A stretch of DNA of 7,084 nt, from contig CAMPBB010000028.1 in assembly GCA_946635125.1 (NCBI GenBank), positions 1 to 7,084 of the forward strand. Direction: 5' to 3'. Under the pieces are notes generated by a model, which was not told where the DNA came from, made no database searches, and worked only from the letters and a program-made list of their open reading frames with translations. Shown here one piece after another: positions 1 through 6,424 of this stretch. Origin of the DNA: an uncultured Clostridia bacterium (lineage in GTDB: Bacteria > Bacillota > Clostridia > Christensenellales > UBA1242). How positions within the stretch are numbered: the first letter of the stretch is position 1; each line of letters starts with the position of its first letter. A program made the position numbers and the translations under genes.

Positions 1-2
1 AA

Positions 3-68
3 AATGGCGGACAAGAAGATATTCATATTTGCGTTTTAAAAAATAAATTTAAGTTTTATTACAAGTGA
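3..68 (+). CDS. 3' end of an upstream gene (partial), possibly glycosyltransferase-like
   Basis: Reading frame 3 is open from the window edge to a TGA at 66-68 and encodes 21 residues containing an EDIHICVLKNKFKFYY segment. The codons look like those of the neighbouring genes, and the stop lies only 14 bases before the ATG of the next gene, as in an operon. An ED-I-x-x-C...KFYY pattern faintly recalls the 'EDxDLxxRLxxxGYKxYY' stretch of family 2 glycosyltransferases, but that stretch is normally not at the C terminus. The assignment is therefore only a hint. Frames 1 and 2 stop earlier, at 37-39 and 44-46, and cannot be fully excluded. Confidence 0.4.
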   Translation, partial: NGGQEDIHICVLKNKFKFYYK

Positions 69-82
69 TTTGGGTGACAAAA

Positions 83-2098
83 ATGGAAGAAAATGTTGAA
101 AAAACAAAATATAAAAATCTTAGCGATAACCTATGCCAAGCGTTATCTTTTTATGTTTTTGCAATTATTTTAGAGCTCACAACATCTCTTTGCTTGTTTG
201 GTCATATTCCAAGTTATATGTATATTAGTCTAATTTTAATTCATTTGCTTACCATTGTTATTTTTGTTCTTCCAACAAAAACATGTAGGCGAATTGTTAC
301 AAGCGTGTTGTTAATTTTGCAAACGACTGTTTCAATAACAAATGATGTTTTGCACAACATAACTGGAGAAGTGTTCACACTAGACAAACTCTCACTTGCG
401 GGAGAGGCTGCTGGTTCATTTTCAATATCAATGGTTAACTTTTTCCATCTGTTTATTTATCTTGCAATTTTGGCATTAGCACTTTTTTGCGTTTTTGGGT
501 TGCCAAAATTTTTAAAAAAGTTTGAAGCATCAAAAAAACAATTTGTTAGCATTTTGGCTTGCTTTTTATTCACATTTTTTGCAATGTTTGGGGCAGCCAG
601 CCCAACATATATGACAAAAAACAATCTTTTGTTAACAGGTTTTCCAACAACGCTTGCTTACAGTAATTTTGGATATTATGGTTTTTATCTTTCAAATCTT
701 TGTTTGTCTTTTGGTTCATTAAACAAAGATGTGAAGATGTCAAAAGAAAGTTATGAAGAAATTTTTTCCTATCTTGAAAGTGGAAACAGCGTAAGCGCAA
801 ATGAGTATACTGGAGTTAGCGAGGGCAATAATGTTATTTTAATTTTGGCAGAAAGTTTTGATATTGCGGCCATTGACCCATATTTCACACCAAATTTATA
901 TAAAATGTGGTTTGAAGATGGAATGCTTTTAAAAAACTATCACGCTGAAAATAAAACGAACATGAGTGAGGGGATGACTCTTTTTGGAACATATGGCAGA
1001 GCAAGGCCACTTATGTCTAATGTGAAACTTGTTGATGTTTTTGAGCCGATTTCACTTCCAACGCTTTTAAAAAGTGAAGATGAAAACATTAAAACAACAT
1101 ATATTCATTCATTTAACTATTCAACATATAACAGAGACATAACTCACCCAAAAATTGGTTTTGATGAAGTTATTTTTGCAAGTGACCAGGAAAAAGAAAT
1201 AAAAGAATATAACAAAGATAATGGAATTTCCTATAATTGGACTGCACAAAACTGGAATAATTACATAAAAGATTCAAACTTTTTTGACTTTAATGAAGAA
1301 AAAATCATTCCATCATCGGGAAGATTTTTCACAAGTTATTCAACAATGGTAACCCATGGAACATACATAAAGCGTGGAAGCAATCAAGATAACTATAATA
1401 AACTGGTTAGTGATGAAGAATCTGTTCATCTTGAAGAAATGAAACAAAACATGGCAGCTTTTGGATATAACATTAACAACGCTCTTGAAACCTTTTTAAT
1501 ATATAAGGCTGCTGTTATGGATTTTGATGAAATGATTGGAAAAATGATGGCAAGACTAAGTGAGTTAAACATTTTGGATAAAACAACAATCTATATGTAT
1601 CCAGACCATAATGCCTACTATGATGATTTAAGTTATAAAATTAGGGGAATAACCGATAAAGATGAGATAAGGGCATGCCAAGTTTCAGCCTATAATATTG
1701 GTGCTTGCATATATGACCAAAAACTAATAAAAAAATATAAAAATGAAAGTGAATATTCTGGCGGAGTTGTTGTTGACAAATTCACATCTGTTAATGATGT
1801 TTATCCAACACTTTGCAACATTTTAAACTTAAAATATAATTATAATCTTTGTTATGGTCAGTCAATTTTTGATTCTGGCGAAAGCATTTTTGTTTCACTA
1901 AAAGATGATGGATATATTTTTGATGACAATTTTTATTATTATAATGACCAAATTTATGACGCAGAAACAAAAGAAGTTGCAACTAGCGAAGACTTTTCAA
2001 ACAGATTAAATTTGCTACTTAAAAAGTTTGAAACACATGAAAAGCTATACAAATCTCCAACATCATTTAAGAAAATGCTTGAAGAACTTGGATATTGA
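83..2098 (+). CDS. LtaS-like membrane phosphoglycerol transferase (sulfatase fold)
   Basis: Probable polyglycerolphosphate (lipoteichoic acid-type) synthase or related phosphoglycerol transferase, acting on the outer face of the membrane. The 671-residue protein starts with five hydrophobic segments (about 20-40, 45-63, 70-87, 120-139, 153-171), as in LtaS. An extracellular alkaline-phosphatase-superfamily domain follows. LtaS landmarks are visible: NVILILAESFD (metal-ligand Glu 257), NKTNMSEG with the catalytic Thr at about 292, a YNRD segment where LtaS has FWNR, MVTHG (His 425), YPDH (Asp 508, His 509) and a late GQSIF (592-596). The ATG at 83 is preferred over the GTG at 65 because a GGGTGA ribosome site at 72-77 precedes it at normal spacing. 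It probably follows the preceding gene in an operon; no separate promoter is evident. Substrate (glycerol phosphate from phosphatidylglycerol) is inferred from the family; paralogues include LTA primases and other phosphoglycerol transferases, so the exact role is open. Confidence 0.88.
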   Translation: MEENVEKTKYKNLSDNLCQALSFYVFAIILELTTSLCLFGHIPSYMYISLILIHLLTIVIFVLPTKTCRRIVTSVLLILQTTVSITNDVLHNITGEVFTLDKLSLAGEAAGSFSISMVNFFHLFIYLAILALALFCVFGLPKFLKKFEASKKQFVSILACFLFTFFAMFGAASPTYMTKNNLLLTGFPTTLAYSNFGYYGFYLSNLCLSFGSLNKDVKMSKESYEEIFSYLESGNSVSANEYTGVSEGNNVILILAESFDIAAIDPYFTPNLYKMWFEDGMLLKNYHAENKTNMSEGMTLFGTYGRARPLMSNVKLVDVFEPISLPTLLKSEDENIKTTYIHSFNYSTYNRDITHPKIGFDEVIFASDQEKEIKEYNKDNGISYNWTAQNWNNYIKDSNFFDFNEEKIIPSSGRFFTSYSTMVTHGTYIKRGSNQDNYNKLVSDEESVHLEEMKQNMAAFGYNINNALETFLIYKAAVMDFDEMIGKMMARLSELNILDKTTIYMYPDHNAYYDDLSYKIRGITDKDEIRACQVSAYNIGACIYDQKLIKKYKNESEYSGGVVVDKFTSVNDVYPTLCNILNLKYNYNLCYGQSIFDSGESIFVSLKDDGYIFDDNFYYYNDQIYDAETKEVATSEDFSNRLNLLLKKFETHEKLYKSPTSFKKMLEELGY

Positions 2099-2123
2099 CA
2101 AAACGCTCTTTTTGTGTTATAAT
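2095..2123 (+). promoter_or_regulatory. Perfect-consensus sigma-A promoter, -35 overlapping the upstream stop codon
   Basis: TTGACA at 2095-2100, a 17-base spacer, then TATAAT at 2118-2123, preceded by TGT (an extended -10 TGn). All twelve core bases match consensus. The TGA stop of the LtaS-like gene (2096-2098) lies inside the -35 box. Transcription should start near 2130, leaving a leader of about 20 bases with a GGAGGGGTGA ribosome site (2137-2146) before the ATG at 2150. Confidence 0.85.
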
Positions 2124-2130
2124 TATAACA
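2115..2130. promoter_or_regulatory. 16-bp perfect palindrome over the -10 box (possible operator)
   Basis: TGTTATAATTATAACA reads identically on both strands. It covers the extended -10 element and reaches the predicted start of transcription of the 2150 gene. A repressor bound here would block the promoter. The core resembles TTATAAT half-sites of Fur/PerR-type boxes, but the halves abut (no 7-1-7 spacing), so I do not assign a regulator. An AT-rich palindrome built around TATAAT can also arise by chance. Confidence 0.4.
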
Positions 2131-2149
2131 TGATTTGGAGGGGTGAATT

Positions 2150-2686
2150 ATGGCTAAGAAAACACTAAAAGAGTTAAAAGCGCAAATGTTTGTCTTAACA
2201 ACACAATTAAATCAAATTGTTGAAAATGAAAGCATTGAAAACGAAGCAAAAGATGAACTAGAAGAAGTTTTAAGTGAACTATTTTTGTTTAGCACATTAA
2301 AAGCTTGTGATGAACAAAATGAAAACATGCAAGAAGCAACACAAATGGAACAAAACACAAATAATGAGTTCGCAATTGCTGGGGAACTTAAAGAGATTTG
2401 TCGTTCAGCTTCATCAACAATAGAACTTATTTCTCAAAGATATGCTTTGGAAGATTCTGTTGTTGAAAAAATTGAAGAAAGTGCACTTGATTTAAATATT
2501 CTTTCAAGACAGTTTTCAGATTTAAAAGAAGAAAACACACCAAAAAGAAGCAAAGTGACTTTGGAGGATTTTTTTGGAAAGAACATCAATAACTGTGACT
2601 CAAAAACTGAATTGGATGCCAATTTGTTAGAGCAAAAAACAAAAACACAAGAAGAATCCAAAGCATTTTCTGGTGATAAAAAATAA
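2150..2686 (+). CDS. Acidic helical protein of unknown function
   Basis: I do not recognise this 178-residue protein. It has no signal peptide and no membrane segment, so it should be cytoplasmic. It is rich in Glu, Lys, Gln and Asn, with helix-forming stretches at about 3-58 and 77-128 that could form coiled coils or a small helical bundle. Between them is a polar Gln/Asn/Glu linker (about 55-72), and after residue 129 comes a charged, probably disordered tail. The segment KVTLEDFFGK (135-144) is the most motif-like part of the tail and may be a short docking element, but this is a guess. The ATG is fixed by the GGAGGGGTGA site eight bases upstream. It has its own consensus promoter, so it can be expressed strongly and independently of the upstream gene, and it ends directly in a terminator. 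The first ~50 residues vaguely resemble small exonuclease VII-type helical subunits, but I see no diagnostic motif. Confidence 0.75.
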   Translation: MAKKTLKELKAQMFVLTTQLNQIVENESIENEAKDELEEVLSELFLFSTLKACDEQNENMQEATQMEQNTNNEFAIAGELKEICRSASSTIELISQRYALEDSVVEKIEESALDLNILSRQFSDLKEENTPKRSKVTLEDFFGKNINNCDSKTELDANLLEQKTKTQEESKAFSGDKK

Positions 2687-2710
2687 AAAGAGCAAAAAAT
2701 GCTCTTTTTT
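2685..2710. terminator. Bidirectional rho-independent terminator
   Basis: AAAAAGAGCA (2685-2694) pairs with TGCTCTTTTT (2700-2709) around a five-A loop. The right arm runs into a T tract on the plus strand, and the A run on the left gives a T tract for minus-strand transcripts. It starts inside the stop codon of the 2150 gene and ends at the stop codon of the converging TraX-like gene, so it can serve both. Confidence 0.85.
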
Positions 2711-3399
2711 TATATAAGATTTAAAATTATTAAAATAATGAATAGGTGTGCTGGGTAGAAAACATAAAACAAATATTTGAGATTTATTTTTCCTTTTTCT
2801 CCATTATATAATAGCAAAAATGGAAGAGCCAAAATTCCAAAAACTTGGAAACAACTTTTGATTGTGAACAGGTTTAAAGAAATTGCATCAAATAGTGCCA
2901 TAAAAATCATAAGAACACAAAACAAACTCCACTTGATTGCTTGATTGTTTCTAAAAACATAAAATAGCACAACACAAAGAATTCCCAAAAATCCATATGA
3001 GTAAAAACTTGTTAAAAGAATAGCAAAGACAGACAGAGTTACAATCCAAACAACAGGCAAAACCCAGTCTTTTTTGTTTTGCTTAATTTTGTCAATTAAC
3101 AACAAAAAAACAAAAGCAAACACAAAAGTAAACAAAACATTAAGGCGAAGATATCCAAACAAAAAAGCATATGGAACTTGTGAGATAATGGCAAATAGTA
3201 AAAGAAGAGAAAAATAACGAGTTTTTGAGTGTGTGTGGAAATATCCTTCTGCAATGAAAAAGGCAAAAATAGGAAAAGCAATTCTTCCAATCACTCTCAA
3301 AGCAAAAATTTGAGGGAAGAAAAACAATCCAATATGGTCAACAATCATGGAAACGATTGCAATAATTTTTAAATAGTTTCTGTTTATAATTTTTATCAT
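2710..3399 (-). CDS. TraX-family polytopic membrane protein
   Basis: A 229-residue, very hydrophobic protein with about seven or eight membrane segments. TraX-family hallmarks are visible: LKIIAIVSMIVDHIG near the N terminus (10-24), GRIAFPIFAFFIAEGY (38-53) followed by a short HTHSKTRY loop, SQVPYAF (73-79), and FYVFYPAHL (211-219) at the C terminus. Plasmid TraX acetylates F pilin. Chromosomal homologues in Firmicutes are related to integral-membrane acyltransferases and their substrates are mostly unknown, so I infer only a membrane acyltransferase-like role, perhaps on an envelope polymer. The frame extends upstream to an ATG at 3417, but that codon lies inside the promoter. The ATG at 3399 coincides with the predicted transcription start, so the mRNA may be leaderless. 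No Shine-Dalgarno sequence is visible. The gene lies 69 bases downstream of the macrodomain gene. Confidence 0.85.
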   Translation of the reverse strand: MIKIINRNYLKIIAIVSMIVDHIGLFFFPQIFALRVIGRIAFPIFAFFIAEGYFHTHSKTRYFSLLLLFAIISQVPYAFLFGYLRLNVLFTFVFAFVFLLLIDKIKQNKKDWVLPVVWIVTLSVFAILLTSFYSYGFLGILCVVLFYVFRNNQAIKWSLFCVLMIFMALFDAISLNLFTIKSCFQVFGILALPFLLLYNGEKGKINLKYLFYVFYPAHLFIILIILNLI

Positions 3400-3405
3400 T
3401 ATTTG

Positions 3406-3435
3406 ATTATACCACACAACTTAATTTTCTGCAAA
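3406..3435 (-). promoter_or_regulatory. Promoter of the TraX-like gene, predicted leaderless start
   Basis: On the minus strand: TTTGCA (3435-3430), an 18-base spacer ending in TGG (extended -10), then TATAAT (3411-3406). Seven bases after the -10 box is the A of the ATG at 3399, which leaves no room for a ribosome site. The -35 match is weak (4 of 6); the extended -10 is perfect. Confidence 0.65.
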
Positions 3436-3468
3436 AGAAACATCACAAATAAAAAAGCGTAGTTAATT

Positions 3469-4308
3469 TTATTTTAATTGTTTATCATATAGTTTTTTAT
3501 CTAAGTCTTTAAAAACATTAAAAACAACTTTTATGTCATATCCACTGTCTTTTAACCAGTTTTTAACTGTGTTAGTTGCAATTTTGCATGCAATGTCATT
3601 TGGAAAACAAAACGCCCCTGTTGAAATGCAACAAAATGCAATAGATTTTAGGTTCATTTCTTTTGCTAGATTCAAAGAACTTACATAGCAACTTGCAAGT
3701 TCACATTTATCTTTTTCTGTTAATTGCCCATGAACGCATGGGCCAACAGTGTGAATAACAAATTTGGATGGAAGGTTGTAGGCACTTGTGATTTTTGCAT
3801 TGCCGTTTGGTTCATCGTGACCTTGCTTTTTCATAATAACATTTAAATCATTTCGAATTTGAAAGCCACCACAAGAAATAATAACATTATCTATGCATTT
3901 GTGAAGTGGGGCAAAACAGCCAAGCAGTTTGCTGTTTCCAGCGTTAACAATTGCATCAACTTTTAGTGATGTTATGTCTCCTTGGAAAATTGCAATGTTG
4001 TCAACAAATTTTAAGTCATTTGTTGTCACAATTTTTTTCTCATTTGCTTCACTCTGCAAAAGTTTGTCTTGAAGGTTAAAAAAGTCATTTCCAAAGTTGT
4101 GGGGTGGAGTTTTGTTTAAAAGTCCCCACAACAAATCTCTTTTTTCTTCATAAGTTTTTGTTTGTTTTATGTTAACTGAAAACTCTTTTTTAATTATATC
4201 CAAAAGTTTTTGAACAATTTGCTCTTTTTCTTCTTTGGGTAAAACGGCATTAACTTTTGGGTGCGGTGTTAATTTTATTAACTTTTGATAGTCTTTTAAT
4301 TCAATCAT
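3469..4308 (-). CDS. Zn-dependent macrodomain protein-ADP-ribose hydrolase
   Basis: Removes ADP-ribose from modified proteins; cytoplasmic. The 279-residue protein has the two-part layout of the Zn-macro family. An N-terminal helical region (about 1-95) contains LLNKTPPHNFGNDFFNLQDKLLQ-type sequence, the segment before the macro fold that is typical of the family. A macrodomain follows: IFQGDITSLKVDAIVNAGNS (107-126), then LLGCFAPLHKCIDNVI with the presumed zinc ligands Cys 131, His 136 and Cys 138. Next come GNAKITSAYNLPSKFVIHTVGP (169-190) and the phosphate-binding STGAFCFP loop (229-236). Length matches the family. The frame extends to an ATG at 4359, but that lies in the -35 box; the ATG at 4308 has a strong GAGGTGG ribosome site (4318-4312). 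Homologues in Staphylococcus and Streptococcus sit beside class M sirtuins and lipoylation genes. Here mscL and a TraX-like gene are the neighbours instead, with a Sir2-like gene one gene away on the other strand. Confidence 0.92.
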   Translation of the reverse strand: MIELKDYQKLIKLTPHPKVNAVLPKEEKEQIVQKLLDIIKKEFSVNIKQTKTYEEKRDLLWGLLNKTPPHNFGNDFFNLQDKLLQSEANEKKIVTTNDLKFVDNIAIFQGDITSLKVDAIVNAGNSKLLGCFAPLHKCIDNVIISCGGFQIRNDLNVIMKKQGHDEPNGNAKITSAYNLPSKFVIHTVGPCVHGQLTEKDKCELASCYVSSLNLAKEMNLKSIAFCCISTGAFCFPNDIACKIATNTVKNWLKDSGYDIKVVFNVFKDLDKKLYDKQLK

Positions 4309-4330
4309 GTTCCACCTCTTTATATAATTT

Positions 4331-4359
4331 ATAATACAAAAATTAAAATTAAAAGTCAA
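4331..4359 (-). promoter_or_regulatory. Promoter of the macrodomain gene
   Basis: On the minus strand: TTGACT (4359-4354), a 17-base spacer, then TATTAT (4336-4331), each one base from consensus. The predicted start near 4324 leaves a leader of about 16 bases carrying the AAGAGGTGG ribosome site. This makes the macrodomain gene independently transcribed rather than dependent on mscL. Confidence 0.75.
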
Positions 4360-4370
4360 TTTTATAAAAT

Positions 4371-4404
4371 AAAAATAGCATGTTAATTTAACACACTATT
4401 TTTT
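4371..4404 (-). terminator. Probable terminator downstream of mscL
   Basis: AAAAATAG (4371-4378) pairs with CTATTTTT (4396-4403), and TGTTA (4381-4385) pairs with TAACA (4389-4393), separated by a 2x2 internal loop. Read on the minus strand, the hairpin is followed by TTTTTATTTTAT. It starts 12 bases after the mscL stop codon. The stem is AT-rich and may be leaky. Confidence 0.55.
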
Positions 4405-4415
4405 AATAAAATAAA

Positions 4416-5024
4416 TTATTTTTCTTCGGCTTTAACTTCTTTTACTTTTGCTGACTTTTTTGGTTCATTTTGTTTTTTAAGTTCAACCAAAATTTCACTT
4501 AAAAGTTCTTCTTGAGTTGGCTTTGGTGCTGGCTCAGGAGTTTTGTTCTTTTCACGAAGTTCTTGTGTTGCTTTCAAAACTTCTTTGTGGTCTTTCATGT
4601 TAACGCCTTGTTCTTTAAGTTGTTTCTTTTCTTCTTTTGTTGGTTTGGCTGCTTGGGCTTTTGTAACATAACCTTGAGCGTTCATAATAAGTTTAATAAT
4701 AAGGAACAAAACAAGAGCGATGAGCAAGAAGTCAACAATAGCCATAATAAATGTTCCCCAGTCAATGTAAATACATGCACTGTTAACAATCATGTTTCCA
4801 GCCCCATCATCAATCAAATAGTCTTGTCCGTTTAAAACAGTTATGAGGTTAACACTTTGTCCACCTGTGCAAGCATAAACAATTAAGTTAATAATTGGCA
4901 TCAAAATTTTGTTTGTAAGAGCTGTGACAATTGCTGAAAAAGCACCACCAATAATAACACCAATAGCAAGGTCCAAAATGTTTCCGCGTGTTATAAATTT
5001 CTTAAATTCACTAAAAAATTTCAT
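4416..5024 (-). CDS. mscL: Large-conductance mechanosensitive channel MscL
   Basis: Forms the pentameric membrane pore that opens under high membrane tension and releases solutes during hypo-osmotic shock. The N terminus FKKFITRGNILDLAIGVIIGGAFSAIVTALTNKILMP (7-43) is the classic MscL amphipathic helix plus pore-lining TM1, with the V23-x-x-G26-G27-A28-F29 constriction region. A long external loop (about 45-88) and TM2 (about 89-113) follow. The usual C-terminal bundle helix is present as PKPTQEELLSEILVELKKQ (168-186). The protein has 202 residues against about 125-150 in typical members. The excess is a charged insert between TM2 and the bundle helix (about 125-165, rich in Lys, Glu and Gln) plus a Lys/Glu tail. 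Start: ATG at 5024 behind AAAAGGAGAGG (5040-5030). It is transcribed divergently from the Sir2-like gene. Confidence 0.96.
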   Translation of the reverse strand: MKFFSEFKKFITRGNILDLAIGVIIGGAFSAIVTALTNKILMPIINLIVYACTGGQSVNLITVLNGQDYLIDDGAGNMIVNSACIYIDWGTFIMAIVDFLLIALVLFLIIKLIMNAQGYVTKAQAAKPTKEEKKQLKEQGVNMKDHKEVLKATQELREKNKTPEPAPKPTQEELLSEILVELKKQNEPKKSAKVKEVKAEEK

Positions 5025-5048
5025 TTTTTCCTCTCCTTTTATTCAAAA

Positions 5049-5077
5049 ATTATAGCATAATATATTTTTTTATGCAA
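5049..5077 (-). promoter_or_regulatory. mscL promoter with an inverted repeat in the spacer
   Basis: On the minus strand: TTGCAT (5077-5072), a 17-base spacer ending in TGC (extended -10), then TATAAT (5054-5049). An inverted repeat, GCATAA (5055-5060) and TTATGC (5070-5075), fills the spacer edges and touches both boxes. It could be an operator, or part of an AT-rich background. Confidence 0.7.
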
Positions 5078-5119
5078 TAAAATAACAAAATTTAACAAAA
5101 TTTTTATGCGTTTTTGGCA

Positions 5120-5148
5120 TAGACAAAAATGATTTGTTGTGCTAAAAT
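5120..5148 (+). promoter_or_regulatory. Promoter of the Sir2-like gene
   Basis: TAGACA (5120-5125), a 17-base spacer, then TAAAAT (5143-5148): five of six matches in each box. The start near 5155 leaves about 18 bases of leader with a short GGAG ribosome site (5160-5163). Its -35 box lies about 40 bases from that of divergent mscL, so both promoters share one intergenic region (5025-5172). Confidence 0.7.
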
Positions 5149-5172
5149 AATAAAAGAACGGAGAAAAATAAA

Positions 5173-6351
5173 ATGTTTCCATTAAAAATTGAAAAATTAA
5201 GTTTAGAAAAAGAAGAAGAGTTTAAAAAATATTTTTTAAATAAAAATAATGAACTAATTTTTGAGGGCATGTGGTTTAGAAATCAAAGAAAAGAAAATGC
5301 ATGGCAATCAAATTATGTTGACAAAACAACTCAAAGAAGAAGATATTTTCACATTTATAACTCATATTGCACAGTGGATAATTTCTTTTCCTTAAAAACA
5401 GCATATATTTATGTTTCAAGCACTTTGCCAAGAGAAGAAAATGAAAAATATATGAACGATTTTCTTGTGCCATTAAAGAAAAATTTCACTGAAATTTCAA
5501 AAAATGTTTTTGAAATGGAAGATTTGTGTGTTTATGTTAAAGTTTATGATTGTCACCCAAAAAACAAACTTGCAAACATAACTTTTCCAGAAAATTATAA
5601 CACTGTTGATGTGATTATTGCAAGCAAGGGTTATGATTATCAAAAAGAGTATGACAGAATGTGGGAACACTCAACAAAAATGTTTAGGGTTCCAGGGGTA
5701 AGGCAAAAACCAACTTACATAAATTCACTTGAAGAAATAAAAGAATTCTTGCCAGCACAAGTTGAAATGGGGTGCGGACCTTCAATTGATGCTGGGATTG
5801 ACCCACTTTATGTTATGCATGAAACATACAAAGTTCAAAATCATCACAAAAAAAAGTTTTATTTTGGAAGTGAAGACACATTTTTGAAAGTTTTTTTCTC
5901 ATCTCCAAAAGAAAAACTCATTTATTTTAGTCAAACACCATTAAAGTGCTTAAAAGCACAGCCAACAGAAGGCTATGAAACTTTTAAGGATTTATACAAA
6001 AAAGGTGTTTTTGTTGGAACTGTTTTAAACAATAACTTTGATAGGCTCATAAAAAGGCAAAACATTCCAGAGTTAATATTGCGAACATATCAAAAAGATA
6101 ATTACATTCAAAACATAAATTTTGACCCAAAAGCAAAATCTCTCATAACTTTTGGTTGTCATGCCGACCGCAGACAAGTTGAAAAGCAAGCAAGAGAACA
6201 TGGACTAAAAGTGATTTTTGTGGACCCAGAACGATTTATTAAAAATGGGGTAGAGGAAAAATATTTGGTGGAAGCACCAATGGATTGCGACTTTGTTTAC
6301 AATAAAACTTTTGAAGAAGTGATGGAAGAGTTTAAAAAACTTAAAATTTAG
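5173..6351 (+). CDS. Divergent Sir2-like (NAD-binding) protein with an unassigned N-terminal domain
   Basis: A 392-residue soluble protein. Residues 1 to about 190 form a domain I do not recognise, mixed alpha/beta and rich in aromatic and charged residues. The C-terminal half resembles a sirtuin Rossmann fold in the right order. GCGPSIDAGIDPL (200-212) matches the GAGxSxxxGIPDF NAD loop. PTEGYETFKDLYKKGVFVGTVLNNNFDRL (264-292) parallels the sirtuin PNxxHxxLxxLxxxGxxxxxxTQNIDxL, keeping Asn 288 and Asp 290. LITFGCHADRRQVEKQAREHGLKVIFVDPE (324-353) parallels the GTSLxVxPAxxLxxxAxxxGxxVxxIN strand-helix-strand. DCDFVYNKTFEEVMEEF (371-387) resembles the last sirtuin helix. The Thr-Gln of TQNID is replaced by Asn-Asn. 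The HG active-site motif and the CxxC zinc pairs are not visible, so deacetylation is doubtful; NAD or ADP-ribose binding, hydrolysis or transfer is possible. It is monocistronic, with its own promoter and terminator, divergent from mscL and one gene away from a macrodomain hydrolase. Start chosen from GGAG at 5160-5163. Confidence 0.65.
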   Translation: MFPLKIEKLSLEKEEEFKKYFLNKNNELIFEGMWFRNQRKENAWQSNYVDKTTQRRRYFHIYNSYCTVDNFFSLKTAYIYVSSTLPREENEKYMNDFLVPLKKNFTEISKNVFEMEDLCVYVKVYDCHPKNKLANITFPENYNTVDVIIASKGYDYQKEYDRMWEHSTKMFRVPGVRQKPTYINSLEEIKEFLPAQVEMGCGPSIDAGIDPLYVMHETYKVQNHHKKKFYFGSEDTFLKVFFSSPKEKLIYFSQTPLKCLKAQPTEGYETFKDLYKKGVFVGTVLNNNFDRLIKRQNIPELILRTYQKDNYIQNINFDPKAKSLITFGCHADRRQVEKQAREHGLKVIFVDPERFIKNGVEEKYLVEAPMDCDFVYNKTFEEVMEEFKKLKI

Positions 6352-6361
6352 CTTTAAAATG

Positions 6362-6393
6362 AAAAAAAGTGGCTTGTTTTGAGCCATTTTTTT
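6362..6393 (+). terminator. Rho-independent terminator of the Sir2-like gene
   Basis: TGGCT (6370-6374) pairs with AGCCA (6382-6386) around a seven-base loop, extended by a G-T pair and by seven A (6362-6368) opposite seven T (6387-6393). The hairpin begins about ten bases after the stop codon and the T tract is uninterrupted. Confidence 0.88.
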
Positions 6394-6424
6394 GGTTATT
6401 AAAAATTTGATTTTTTTTCATTTT

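Noticed and set aside
65..82. GTG at 65 as start of the LtaS-like gene
   Set aside because: The GGGTGA ribosome site at 72-77 fits the ATG at 83 and lies downstream of the GTG.
3400..3417. ATG at 3417 as start of the TraX-like gene
   Set aside because: It lies within the extended -10 promoter region, has no ribosome site, and adds residues not typical of the family.
4309..4359. ATG at 4359 as start of the macrodomain gene
   Set aside because: It overlaps the TTGACT -35 box, and the added residues are unlike the family; the ATG at 4308 has a strong GAGGTGG site.
4512..4835. 107-codon plus-strand open frame opposite mscL, and other shadow frames opposite the large genes
   Set aside because: They lie antisense to confidently identified genes, have low-complexity Phe/Cys/Leu-rich translations and no ribosome sites.
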